Assembly: GCA_001557505.1 (NCBI GenBank)
Contig: LSAX01000002.1
Span: 744,001-808,000, forward strand
Length of the DNA: 64,000 nucleotides
Origin: Reticulascus tulasneorum
Taxonomy: Eukaryota > Ascomycota > Sordariomycetes > Glomerellales > Reticulascaceae
Direction: 5' to 3'
How positions within the stretch are numbered: the first letter of the stretch is position 1; every line of letters begins with the position of its first letter. The notes beneath the pieces are model-generated. The model searched no databases. It saw nothing but the letters and a program-made list of their open reading frames with translations, and was not told the origin of the DNA. The position numbers and the translations under genes were made by a program. Shown here piece by piece: positions 45,852 through 56,756 of the stretch.

Positions 45852-48217
45852 ATGGGTTTCAAGTCCTTCATTCTCGCCACCGTTTGCGTTGCGTCGAGGG
45901 TCATAGCCGTTGACATCGTTGTGAGTGGCCAGGGAGGCAATGCAACCAGTGGTCACCAGTATGGCTTTCTTCATGAGGTGAGCGACACCTCGGCTAACAC
46001 ACAACATGATGCGTTGGTCACTAAGCTAAACACCTACAGGACATCAACAATTCTGGTGATGGCGGTATCTACGCCGAGCTGATCCGTAACCGCGCTTTTC
46101 AATACAGCCCTGGATATCCATTATCTCTCGATGGTTGGACCCCAGTAAACGGCGCGGCACTATCCCTCAAGAATCTCAGCACACCATTGTCGGATGCACT
46201 GCCAGCATCCTTAAATGTTGCCCCAGGACACTCATCTGGGGAAGTTGGCTTCGCCAACGATGGCTACTGGGGCATGGATGTGAAGAAGCAGTTGTACACT
46301 GGGTCTTTCTGGGTGAAGGGCTCGTACAACGGCACCTTCACTGCGTCGTTGCAATCTGCCCTGACCGGTGACACCTTTGGGAAGGTCGAGATCGTATCCC
46401 GATCTGTTAGGGACGAGTGGATCGAGCATGCGGTAGAGCTGGTACCCGACACGAACGCGCCGAACAGAAACAATACATTCGCGATCACCTTTGATACGAC
46501 CGTACGGCACCCCGTACGAATCCCAGCATGCCCAGGACTAACAAGAGATAGGGTCTCATAGACGGTTCTTTAGATTTCAATCTGATCAGTCTCTTCCCTC
46601 CAACATACAAGGGCCGTCAGAACGGTCTCCGGATAGATCTCGCAACTGCACTAGAGGAACTGCACCCAGTGAGAAATCGCTCTATATTTTGCGGTTTGGA
46701 GGAATTCGCTAACTACGTTTTAGTCATTCTTTCGCTTCCCTGGTGGGAATATGTTGGAGGGCGCCAACAACAAGTCAATCTGGGATTGGAAAGATACGCT
46801 TGGCCCACTCAAGGAGCGTCCAGGTTTCCAAGGAGTTTGGGGATACCAGCAAACACATGGCCTCGGCCTTATGGAGTACCTCTACTGGGCCGAAGATATG
46901 AATATGGAGATTGGTGAGTACCTGAACATAAAGTTACCATGCCCTATGATTGTTGTGCTAACGGGCTCGCAGTGGTCGGCGTTTGGGCCGGCCTTGCCCT
47001 CAACGGCGACATTACACCAAAGGACCAACTGCAACCCTTCATCGACGATGCTCTGGACCAGATAGAGTTTATCCGTGGGCCGCCAGAGTCAAAATGGGGC
47101 TCTGTTCGCGCCTCATTGGGACACCCCGAGCCATTCAAGCTGGAATATGTGGAGGTTGGAAACGAAGACTGGCTCGGCGGTGGTCTACAGGGATGGGATA
47201 CATATAAAGAATACCGCCTTCCGATGTTTCAGCAAGCCATCGAGGCTGCATATCCAAGCATCAAAGTGATCTCTTCAGGCGCTAGTTCTGACGGTATCAA
47301 CCTCCCGGAAGGTGTGCTTGGTGATTATCACCCGTACCGTGAGCCGGACGCACTCGTGGAGGAATTCAGCCGATTTGATAACGATGTTGGTCATATCGTT
47401 GGTAAGTATTCCAAGCAATGTGTGTACTTCTCGGCTTCCTCTGACGCTTTTGTTGTAGGTGAGGTATCTGCGACACATCCCAACGGTGGTACCAGTTGGG
47501 ACGGCCCACTGATGACTTTCCCTTGGTGGATTGGCACAGTCGGAGAGGCTGTGTCTTTGATCGGCTATGAGCGCAACGCCGACAGGATTCCGGGTACATT
47601 CTATGTATGTATTTACCGCTGGCGATACTAATTGTTGGACCCCACTAAACGATAACAGGCTCCCATCATGCGCAACATGAACCGATGGCAATGGGCAGTC
47701 ACAATGCTCCAGCACGCCGCCGACCCGGCCATGACAACCCGCTCAACCAGCTGGTATGTCTGGGAGGTAAGTCATATCATCAAGTTAAAGCAGACGTAAC
47801 TGTGTGTAGCTAATCATCGTCGGCCAGATGTTTGCCGCTCACCCAATGACGCACACCCTCCCCGCAACAGCTGAGTTCGGTCCACTATACTATGTAGTCG
47901 GCAAAGACGAATCCAAGGGTTCCTTCATCTGGAAGGGCGCTGTGTTTAACACCACTGAAAGCGCCGACGTCCCGGTTTCGGTCGCCTTCAAGGGCGTTAC
48001 TGCCGGAACCAAGGCCGCACTGCGAGTTCTGACCAACCCCGGGGGCGACCCATATGCGTACAACGACCCGCACACGGGCATCAACATTGTGAATAGCACC
48101 ACGTTATTTATCTCGGCGAACGAGGACGGGGCATTCACGTTCAGTCTTCCGGAACTGAGTGTTGCTGTGCTGGACACTGATTACAAGTCCGCTTGCAGTA
48201 AGAGGCGACGTGCCTGA
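45852..48217 (+). CDS. GH51 alpha-L-arabinofuranosidase, apparently frame-broken
   Basis: Eight exons: 45852-45977, 46040-46501, 46562-46668, 46724-46913, 46973-47401, 47459-47604, 47659-47766 and 47828-48217. A signal peptide ([18 protein letters not shown]) is followed by the AbfA layout: GQYG-like start, [64 protein letters not shown], and [10 protein letters not shown] with the acid/base Glu. [14 protein letters not shown] carries the likely nucleophile. The C-terminal beta domain ends [12 protein letters not shown]. The secreted enzyme would release arabinose from arabinan or arabinoxylan. Every intron keeps frame except intron 2: after ITFDTT (phase 0) the conserved GSLDFNLI frame needs one more base. 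As given, the transcript would shift to a stop within a few codons, so this is a recent pseudogene, an assembly error or an unusual splice. Confidence 0.88.
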
Positions 48218-48430
48218 AGACTTCTAGGCCACTTCAGCATATTAGGAGCTCTGGGTCGGGGTTGGTCTATACTATAGACCTAATGTGGCTCAAGCACCTA
48301 TAAATAGAGCAAATCTAAAATTCATTCTATGCAAGCTTCGCTATTAAACGCACCTGAACGTTCTGCAGTTCTCCTAGATTCTGCAGAGATTGCAAAGCTA
48401 CTGCGCAAAGATCATAATACTGCTTGCAGG

Positions 48431-50359
48431 TTACCGAATCATGAACGTCTTCTGGGTCAAATATCGCTTCTGTGCCATATCCAATGCTTCTCCATCCATA
48501 ACTCCATGCACATAGCATTCCCCCACAAATTGATAGCTGTCCCCCATCGGCCTAAGGCAGAACAGAGTCTGCCCGCCGAGCAACAAGCATAGCTCGTCGC
48601 CTTCTTTCGTTGCAGGAGGGCATAACGCATAGTAACCTTCTCGGCTCCTGGCAAACTTTCGACATTTGGCGCCACCTGACGCTCTTTCCATCCATTTGTA
48701 GCAGTCGCCGGACTTGCTCAACTCACGTATATCATCTCCGATGACATGACTCGTCCCAAAGGCCTTGACAAGGAAATTCGCGCCGTCAGCGAGCCGCTGA
48801 GATAATGGAATCGGCGGCTGGTGCTTTCCTTTTTTAATCGCAGATAATGTTTCTAGAAATGCAAAGATTCCAGGCTCTCCAGTTCGGTACTTCCTTGTTG
48901 TCGTGAGCTCACCTCCTTCGCATTCAGGCTGGGATTTCCACACATTGGCCAGCGTGGATGAGTCTAAGGCCACATCGGATGTGTCGAATGAATCAGTCGT
49001 TGTGCTGATAGTATCGATTACCAAGCCTTCCATAATCAGAACTCGGTTGGATTCGGCAAATTGTGGTTTCGGTGAAATATCTCTTGACGGACGATACACA
49101 CACGTGTCATCTCCAAGGAGATTATGCAGAGATTTCTGGCTATCCCATTGAGGTACCCAGGTCGGCACGGCATGACGTTCGGTAGCTATATGACCTGGTT
49201 AGTATCCGTGTGAAAGAAAGGTAGCGATCTGACGCCTTTCCAGTGTCTACTACAGAGACGGTGAATACTGACATAATTGGGGGGTTCCATGCTGAACTGT
49301 ATTCAGTATCATAAGGGAATCTTCCTTCAGCAGCATTTGGGTGGTAAAGTCAAGATATACTTCTTCGACCGACTTCGTATAGTCGGCATCAACAAATCGC
49401 GACCCTTCCGAGCCTTCTCGGGCAGCTGGATGTCCTAGCAATGCGAATATGTGATCTCTCGGGTCGCTCGCAAGCTGCCATCTAGCCCGGTGCAGCTCGT
49501 ATGTGAAGCTCATTACTTTGGACGTGTATGAGGATGGCGAAAAAAGCTTGTCCATATACCATGGCTTCCAGACCAAAAGGTCGTACTGCCGGCGGAGCGC
49601 GTATGCATGGTCTTTGAGTAGAGCGGATGCTTTGGAAACATAACTCCAATCCAGGGACGCGGATCCCCATATCAGCTCCGACGGTGCATCGGTACCTATC
49701 TCTTGAAGGATCCATTTTCGGTCGAACTACGCCAGCACACGGCGAATGTTAGAACTGCCATGGATTGGCTGGATGTGACGACCTTTCGAGCTTACCCAGG
49801 GTTGTTTGAAGAGCTCGCCGAGAGAGATCCAGTGGTCTTTAGGGAACAATTCCAGGTGACCTTCGAGTTGATTCTCTTGGAATTGCTTGAGGAGGACCGG
49901 ATCTTGGCTCACTGCCGCCAAAGATTTAATTAATGCGAATGACCGAACGGCGTGGTCGTCCAGGTCGTCCCCTAACCACACAACCACTTTCGACGCTTTC
50001 TGGTAGATCGAGTTCATGTGTCGAACCTGCTGACTTCTCTCAGTCAAGTCCTTTTGGTTTATGCAAATCTGGTCGGCCCAGACAACCCGGTGGTTAGTCG
50101 GGTCGCGAAGCCGTCTGAGTGCGGCACCCAAACTCGTCGTGATCTGGAGTAATCCTCCGTCGCAAACAAATGTATCGGAAGAAGAACTTCGTCCCCAAAC
50201 GTAAGAAAGCGCCTCGAAAGGCATTGGATCGATTACGCTCATTTGAGCTAAAGTCCCGCTCAACGGGTCCGATGGCTTACCAGGAGCGAGGCTCAAGACT
50301 CGGGTAAATTCGAGGTGAGCGGGGCTCGGAATGGTCCTGTACTGATAAAATCCTCTCAT
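48431..50359 (-). CDS. HET-domain protein (HET-6 type)
   Basis: Three exons (50359-49796, 49726-49273, 49185-48431) give 590 aa. The HET domain starts near residue 48 with FEALSYVWGRSSSSD, continues VVWADQICINQKDLTERSQQ, MNSIYQKASKVVVWLGDDLD, and closes in exon 2 with FDRKWILQEIG. Following blocks are SDPRDHIFALLGH, DADYTKSVEEVYLDF and VPTWVPQWDS. The C-terminal half ends with EGYYALCPPATKEGDELCLL, LGGQTLFCLRP and YQFVGECYVHGVMDGEAL, the standard tail of the HET-6/HET-like group. The architecture is the commonest form in Pezizomycotina. Function in non-self recognition is family-based. It is convergent with the GH51 gene, 213 bp apart. Confidence 0.88.
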
Positions 50360-50961
50360 GATGATCTCGTACTCGAGTCTGCGGGGTTGAAGTTGATACC
50401 GGACAAATGTCTAAGCAATAAGAGCTTTCTTGCAGACCATAGTACTAGATTTGTAGCTTGGGGAGTATTTCAGGCGACTCTCACTCATGCGATGTGAACA
50501 GGTGCCTGTCGTTGGAGGCCTTGGAGCTAAACAAAATGCGCCACGTCCATTTCGGCAGCCCGGGCGGATCTGCACACAAACTCAGCCAATGGTCATGACC
50601 AAGCCCTATTACACCGCCACAAGATCCATTTATCAACTGCGCAGACACGCTAGACACAGAAGGATCGGAGACAGTTTTGACCATTTGACTACCTAGCTAC
50701 CCGACGATACATCAATAAAACTTCATTGCGACTCAGAGGTAGGCTCTGCAAATGGGCATTTCGCACAGCTTCTTAATAGCATCACAGAGGGCCTTTCAAC
50801 TCTGCCTATGCAAATGAAATGATCATGCACCTTCACATGCTCGATTATTGGAGAGCTCTCAGACATGTCTTTCAACATAAGACGGTAGGCCTCAGCCATC
50901 AGCTTTACCGGCGCAATGAGACAAAGCGAACAGCAATGCCGAAGTGAATCCAAATAAATGA
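50360..50961. other. Intergenic between HET and V-ATPase genes
   Basis: 602 bp between two minus-strand genes, containing the HET promoter and the 3' region of the V-ATPase gene. Nothing else recognised. Confidence 0.4.
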
Positions 50962-51634
50962 TTACGGCTCGAGGGCCGCGGCCCTCGAGTTAAGTAGAAG
51001 TGAAACAATGAGTCTATCATCATGTCAGCATGATTTCTTTTTACAACCTACTTTACAATCGTTCATGCTGAAGGATCACATACCCATAAAGACCCAAGAC
51101 CTCGCTGAAAATCAAGATCAGAACCATACCCACATACACCTTGCTCTGCAACATGTAGCTGCGCACACCAATGTCGCCCACAATGCCAATGGAGTAGCCG
51201 GCTGCAAGCGATGTCAAGCCGACCGACAAGCCACTGGCCAGGTGCATGAAGCCACTGAACAGACTATATCGACGTTGCGAAGGCGGAGCCATATCTTGAA
51301 CAATGAGAACGGCGACGACGAGCGAGTACACGCCGAGAATCCCTGCCATTATAATGGGGATCAAGGCCTGTCAGGACAACGGTCAACAAGTGCATGTAAA
51401 GCTCAGTCGCTGCTTTCAATGCAGTGCCGGCGGCACGATTAGAAAAGCATGGAAATGCGGGTGCCCTACCTTCATGATCAGGTCTGGTCTATATGTACCA
51501 ATACCTGCAATTGCAATTCCTGATTTGGCCGTCCCGTAGGCGGCTCCTGCGCAGCCAAAGATCATAGCTGATGCAATCCCTGCCATTCCGATAAATGGCG
51601 CGAAGTAATGTGAAGGTTCTGGGCTTGACGACAT
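50962..51634 (-). CDS. vma11: V-type ATPase proteolipid subunit, c-prime (Vma11) like
   Basis: Three exons (51634-51470, 51367-51084, 51013-50962) give 166 aa with four membrane helices. Helix 1 contains [20 protein letters not shown] and KSG, followed by [19 protein letters not shown]. Helix 3 has [20 protein letters not shown] and [13 protein letters not shown]. Helix 4 carries the proton-binding Glu144 ([12 protein letters not shown]). The sequences [21 protein letters not shown] and GVR-YM favour the Vma11 (c') over the Vma3 (c) branch. The last exon is only 52 bp and adds [16 protein letters not shown]; without it the protein would stop at VILQHERL and lose half of helix 4. It forms the rotor ring of the vacuolar proton pump. 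Confidence 0.92.
50968..50989. repeat. Perfect 22-bp palindrome in the last exon of the V-ATPase gene
   Basis: Eleven bases, CTCGAGGGCCG, are followed directly by their exact reverse complement, with no spacer. It encodes the SRAAALE part of the C-terminus and is very GC-rich in an otherwise AT-rich flank. Confidence 0.9.
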
Positions 51635-52379
51635 GATTGAAGCAGTTTGGTGGTGTAGATATTTGCAAGCTCAAGTGTTGATGATGGGGCCGCGCGGTTG
51701 GTGAAGCAAGGAGATGCGCTTGTGTGGTTGCACTGGGTGTGCAAATTCCAGTAAGTTACTAGGCAAGACTGGGCTACCAACGCGTGTCGTCACCCTGTTC
51801 TTGGTTCTTAAGTCTGGTGCAACTTGGGTGATTAGATCTAGGATTTCATCGGTGACGAGCGGCGTAAAGTTGCGAAGTCCCTATGTATATAGCAGCTCGT
51901 GGGTGGGGAGCATCGTTCCCCGGTGTAGGTAGCGCCTCAGGCCTATCATTTTGGTAGAACTTGCAATTAACCGTAAATGAATCTGCCCTTGATTCGCTAT
52001 CGCCACCAGCTGTTATGCGATGCTGTATAATTACGCAGCTCTCATTGAGCCTGCCTAATTCATTATTGCGAGGTAGGGTCGTTTTGTGGGTGCCTAGATT
52101 CTTGCAAGCGTGGGGTAGCCGCGTAACCTCTGCTGACCTGGCAAGAAAATGGGACCTCCAATTTTAAGGCAGCCATCAAGCAATTGCTACACTGACGGCA
52201 TAGGGCCTGGATTATGGAAAGCAAAGTCTCTGATCAACATCAGGTCATGGCCGAATGAAGTATGGTCCCGGGTGGTGGGCCGACCTAAGCAAGCCCCTCC
52301 CTACCCTAATATACCAGCGCTTTCACATGGGAGCCGCAAAGCCACTAACGCAGTTCTTCATAAGGGTTTGGAAACCCAA
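51635..52379. other. Intergenic, promoter of the V-ATPase gene
   Basis: 745 bp between two minus-strand genes, holding the V-ATPase promoter and the 3' flank of the Zn2Cys6 gene. No gene or repeat seen. Confidence 0.4.
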
Positions 52380-53727
52380 CTATTTCCATCTATCAGCGAG
52401 AGCACCTCCCGGAAGAAATGCGTGCACCGCACCATTCTCTTTGTGATACAGCTGTAGGTACGAGCAGATTGAAGGACATTCCACTCTAGCCCTCAGTTCA
52501 ATCCACCATATATTGCGACCTGCTTTGCGGTACCATAGATACAGCAGCAATAACGCCACAGGATCCCTTTCCCGGAGCAAGCTTTTGAAAGGGCCATGGA
52601 TTCTGTGCGTGAAGAGCTGAGTTTGACCTGTCGTGACTTCGCTGTCTGGAAGGTCCAGCATATGGGATACCGTGAGGGCGGCATAGTAATACGGATTGTT
52701 TTCCGCCGTAGATGAGGCTTTGAGGCGGCACACAGCAGCCAAGGCCCTGGGTATACCATCTATGCCCATCTCTGGTAAGGGCGAACGCATTTGAGCATAA
52801 GTCGCCGCCATGATACTGAAAATACTATCCGGTCGTAGCGGGTTAATTATGTGCCACAGTGACATCTTAGCCTTGCTCATACGTAACCAGTCCAAATCAG
52901 AGTGGTTAGAGGACTTTAACGGCCACGATTCTTCCGGCGTGCACGCATCAGGGGACGAATAGGTCAAGATAGCCAGAGCAGCCGCAGTGCCCCAGATCGG
53001 ATCCCTGTCTTTCGCTTCAATTGGCTCCCTTAACCGCCTGTTGAGAAGAGCTGTGCTTTGAGACCAGTGATAGCACTCTTCTAGACTGCGACGACAGCCT
53101 AACGCATTCAGATGGCGGTCATATGTGAGCGCCACAGCTAGAGAGGCGTGCATCAAGAATGGATACTGTAAGCCGTATGTTAACTGAGTTCAGCCCTATA
53201 TCATATGATCCCGCTCCGATTCTATCTGAAGGGAACAGGATCAACGGAACACTACTCACGGCGAAGGCTAGTTTCAGGAGTTTGCGATTAACGTGTTTCA
53301 TATTAGGGTCATCTGGGTTCATCAGACTTCGTCCAAGATACCGGGTGATGAAATCTTGACACTTTGCGTTCAATCGATAGGATGTGAACTCGTCAGATGC
53401 CCAGACAGCACTGGCGACAGGAGGTCGAAGCTCTGTATATCCTCGAGTCGCCAATGGTCTCCCTGCATCAGCGGCGACGGGCTGCAGGTCCGGAACTTCA
53501 GACATGAAGTTGCATACTACCCCGAATGAACGACATCCTTTGCACTGTGGTTTTCTTTCGTCACACTGGGATGCCGGGGGAATTCGGTCAGCCAAGGACG
53601 AGTCAGGCAGTGGAGAGAGCAGGGAGCCACCCGCCTTGAGTTTTCTGAGCTTGCAATTTCGGCAGCCAAATCTCGACCTCCGCCGAGGCTTGCGCTCCCG
53701 CTGCTCCTTTGAACAAGTCTCAGCCAT
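52380..53727 (-). CDS. Zn2Cys6 transcription factor with intron inside the zinc cluster
   Basis: Three exons (53727-53635, 53565-53260, 53165-52380) give 394 aa. After removal of a 69-bp GC-AG intron the cluster is perfect, with Cys22, 25, 32, 39, 42 and 49 spaced C-x2-C-x6-C-x6-C-x2-C-x6-C and basic residues RRRSRFGCRNCKLRKLK before it. The rest resembles the short UPC2-like fungal regulators: YPFLMHASLAVALTYDRHLN, then WSQSTALLNRRLREPI, and near the end DPVALLLLYLWYRKAGRNIW followed by W-x-ELRARVECPSICSYL. If the intron is kept the frame stays open and 23 residues separate Lys31 from Cys32, which should abolish normal zinc folding. Nuclear DNA binding is expected for the spliced form. Targets are unknown; the divergent MDR reductase gene is the nearest candidate. 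Confidence 0.85.
53566..53634 (-). other. 69-nt GC-AG intron within a Zn2Cys6 motif
   Basis: The donor is AAG/GCGGGT and the acceptor ATCCCAG. The length is a multiple of three and no stop occurs in frame. The evidence that it is an intron is that its removal gives exact canonical zinc-cluster spacing. Confidence 0.75.
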
Positions 53728-54242
53728 ACCTGGTTAGGCGTCCACTGCTTTGCGTAGCTTGCCTCTGAGGGGGGGTTCCCGAGTGCGAAAGGGGTTCGCT
53801 GCCAAAGGATCTGAAGCAAGTGGAGGCGGTTATGGTCCGTCAAAGTGCTCCGTGAGTACACTAGCTCTGTACGTATTCATTAATTAAGGTACGTACCTGT
53901 TTATATCGTCGAATGCAAGCCAACGCTAACCTCTTTCGGAACTCCGACTATCCCACGCTAGCTGCTCTTCGGATGCAGACGCCTCTGATTGGCTGCGAGT
54001 TTCCGCTCCGAACCACCACGATCTGTATCAATGCAAGACCGCATCAGATGGCCCGTTCCTGCATCACAGAGTAAGGAGCTCGAATGATGGTGAGACTTTA
54101 TAAAAAGAGGGCTATTCCCCGATGTCCTAGATAGAAAGCTACTACCTGTGTTGTTAAAATCATGAAGCTGAATCCTGAATACGACACCCCATGCATATGA
54201 GATCCTCCATCTTGAAAGCCTTCAGTTCACCAAAAGTTCACA
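53728..54242. other. Divergent promoter region, Zn2Cys6 regulator / MDR reductase
   Basis: 515 bp between start codons of two divergent genes. A TTTATAAAAA TATA-like element lies near 54096, oriented to the reductase. No gene. Confidence 0.4.
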
Positions 54243-55418
54243 ATGTCCACCCACCTCGCTGCCATCTCTCCGGCCAAAGGCCAGCCCTTCGAACTCCAAC
54301 CCCGCCCCACCCCAGATCCAGGACCAGATGAACTCCTCATCGCCGTCAAATCCGTAGCCCTCAACCCCGCCGACGCTCACATGCGTGACCAGGGTCTCTT
54401 TATACCCACCTATCCCACCGTCATCGGCTTCGACATGTCGGGATTAGTCCTCAAGGTCGGCTGCAACGTCCCCACTGGTACGCTTGATGATGTTCCGGGC
54501 CCTTGCTTCCGACCCGGCATCACTCGCGTCGCCGCCTACGCCGCCTCCTACTGGAGGTCTTGCGATCCAGACTACGGCGCATTTCAGGAGCGGTGCATCG
54601 TCCCCTGGCAGCATGCTGTACCTCTTCCGGACAAGGAAATATCTTGGAACCAAGCGGCAACACTGCCCGTCTCCGTCGAGGTCCCCCTTAACGCGTGGGA
54701 TGTCATGGGGATCCCACGGGTGGGGGAGGCCACTGCTTCTCCTTCCATCCCCGCTGGATCTAGCGGCACCAATACAAATGGAGGGAAGCAGAAGAACAAC
54801 ACAGAAAAAACAGAAGCTCTCTTAATCTGGGGCGCCTCCTCCAGTGTCGGCAGCATGGGGGTACAATCCGCCCGGCTACTGCGGGAAGATCCAAACTCTT
54901 CTTTCGCCGCCGTGTACGCCACGGCCGGATCGGTGAATAAGCACTACGTGGGTTCGCTGGGCGCGGATCGCGTGTTCGACTACAAAGACTCACACGTTGT
55001 GGATGCAATCGTTTCGGCGGCCAAGGACGACGGGTTAGTGATCCGGCATTGTTTTCTTGCTAGCGGGCAGCTGGCGCTGTGCCAGGCTGTGCTCAAGAGT
55101 TTCCTTGGAGATGATCAAGTAGGGAAAGAGGCGAAGCCGGCGAAGATCGGGTCTGCACCCCTGGTTCCTTCGGATGCGGAGGTCGTGAACGGGTTGGAGA
55201 CAATATTTGTGCTGCCGTCGACGGTGGAAGGGGAGAGGTTGCAGCAGTTTCAGTATCGGCTTGGAACGTGGCTGAGGGAGAACCTGGCTAAGGGGACCAT
55301 TAGGCCGAGTCCTGAACCGAAGGTCGTGGGAAAGGGTTTGGACGTTATCAATGCTGGGTTGGATATGCTGCTCAAGGGGGTGAGCTGTACGAAGTTGATT
55401 GTTGAACTTGCGGAGTGA
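54243..55418 (+). CDS. Medium-chain reductase, ToxD-like zinc-independent oxidoreductase
   Basis: Single exon, 391 aa. The N-terminal GroES-like half has PDPGPDELLIAVKSVALNPA, then YPTVIGFDMSGLV and GAFQERCIVPWQHAVPLPD. The Rossmann half has LIWGASSSVGSMGVQSARLL, then VYATAGSVNKHYVGSLGADR and VFDYKD. The catalytic zinc ligands and the structural zinc lobe of alcohol dehydrogenases are absent, which fits the enoyl-reductase/ToxD group. Homologues include stand-alone reductases of unknown role and trans-acting enoyl reductases of polyketide clusters, but no PKS is present in this window. A Thr/Asn/Gly/Lys-rich insertion (about 54765-54815) precedes the nucleotide-binding strand. The divergent Zn2Cys6 gene could regulate it. 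Confidence 0.88.
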   Translation: MSTHLAAISPAKGQPFELQPRPTPDPGPDELLIAVKSVALNPADAHMRDQGLFIPTYPTVIGFDMSGLVLKVGCNVPTGTLDDVPGPCFRPGITRVAAYAASYWRSCDPDYGAFQERCIVPWQHAVPLPDKEISWNQAATLPVSVEVPLNAWDVMGIPRVGEATASPSIPAGSSGTNTNGGKQKNNTEKTEALLIWGASSSVGSMGVQSARLLREDPNSSFAAVYATAGSVNKHYVGSLGADRVFDYKDSHVVDAIVSAAKDDGLVIRHCFLASGQLALCQAVLKSFLGDDQVGKEAKPAKIGSAPLVPSDAEVVNGLETIFVLPSTVEGERLQQFQYRLGTWLRENLAKGTIRPSPEPKVVGKGLDVINAGLDMLLKGVSCTKLIVELAE

Positions 55419-56756
55419 GATCTTTTGGGACATTGGCATAGAGCATATAAAGCATTGGTTAGATGGATGAGATGATGCGTCCAACCAGGATTTAACTAGA
55501 TAATTACAGCTTGTACCCATCACCTTTAAATTTTAGAACCGAAAGTTTGCTGTGGGTTTATCCCATAGCTGAGAGTATGCAAGCCCCTGTGTATAAACCA
55601 CTAGGAATCAGATGGAGTTTTGTATATTTTGGTGGATACTTTGAGAGTTGGTTTAGAAGAAGACGGTCATTAGAGTCACAGGTATACTTAGGACTGTAGT
55701 TTATCAATCATCATTATAGAAAATATAGCATGATTTTACGTTTCTTGCCCATATCATAGTTCCTTATCCTTGAGACAGTATCTTGAACGAACACTAATTA
55801 ACAGGCAATATTGAAAGTGTTTTCTTAGTGTTGGGGAGTAGGAGTAAAATATTGGAAGTGGTATTCATGACGCGGGAAGATAGTGCAAGTGCTCTTTGTG
55901 GCACTTGTGATCGGCGCGCTAATATTTGACCGCACCCGGGTCTGCATCAAGCATGGGGCTTAACGGAGAGGAGTTTGCCTTCGTGCGATCTTGATTGCGA
56001 CCAATTCGGTGACGTTCTCTGGCTAGATGTTTTTGGAAACTCTGATCGTCTTGCTGTGCACTTCAACAGTTTAGCCATCATGTCTCCTGCACTTCATGGG
56101 GTGAAGTTACAAACCCGCAGGTAGCCTTTCCAGGAGTATGCCAAATATTTTCCATTGCGCATCAAAAAAAGTAGAGTTATAACGGGGATAACCTATGTAA
56201 TAGGCGAGAAGTCAAGCAAAAGAAGGCTGGACGACTTGAACTGGCACAACACAAAACGAGCGAGGGGATATACTCTTGAAATTCCAAAAGTTCACCGCCT
56301 GTGAGCGCCACACCTCGCCCGACTACTTAGTATTGAAGTGTGCCATGCATATGCATGATCCAAAGACTTGAAATCAACCTATGGCACGCCCTTGGCCGCC
56401 CGCACGCTCTGGACTAAGCCTAATAGAGGAGTGCCTGAGCTTTCAGTCCGTGAAGGCAAACTGTGGAACAGTTGTAACCCGTAAGGATTTGTTGCGTCTG
56501 AAGCCTTAAATGCCAAGGTACTACGTGCGCAAGTATAGCGTTCTGCACGGTACAAAGTGGAGAAAATGTAAATGCATGTTTCTTTCGTGTTGCTAGCAGC
56601 TTCCGAATTCGATCATCCCAATAAAATGATCTTGAAGCCTGACGAAAGAAAAAGTTTTGATGCATAATACAAGTGTCTAGAACTCCTCATAGCAAAATTT
56701 CATGGCGTTTCTGTATTGGCGTTGTTCGTCACATGCTCTCTACTCACACTACCAAG
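55419..56756. other. Intergenic, 1.3 kb
   Basis: No gene, RNA or repeat recognised. A minus-strand frame at 56420-56665 is short and unlike protein. Confidence 0.4.

Noticed and set aside
27627..55418. Secondary metabolite gene cluster (FMO, SDR, MDR reductase, Zn2Cys6 factors, MFS)
   Set aside because: No backbone enzyme (PKS, NRPS, terpene synthase, DMAT) occurs, and the enzymes are scattered around housekeeping genes.
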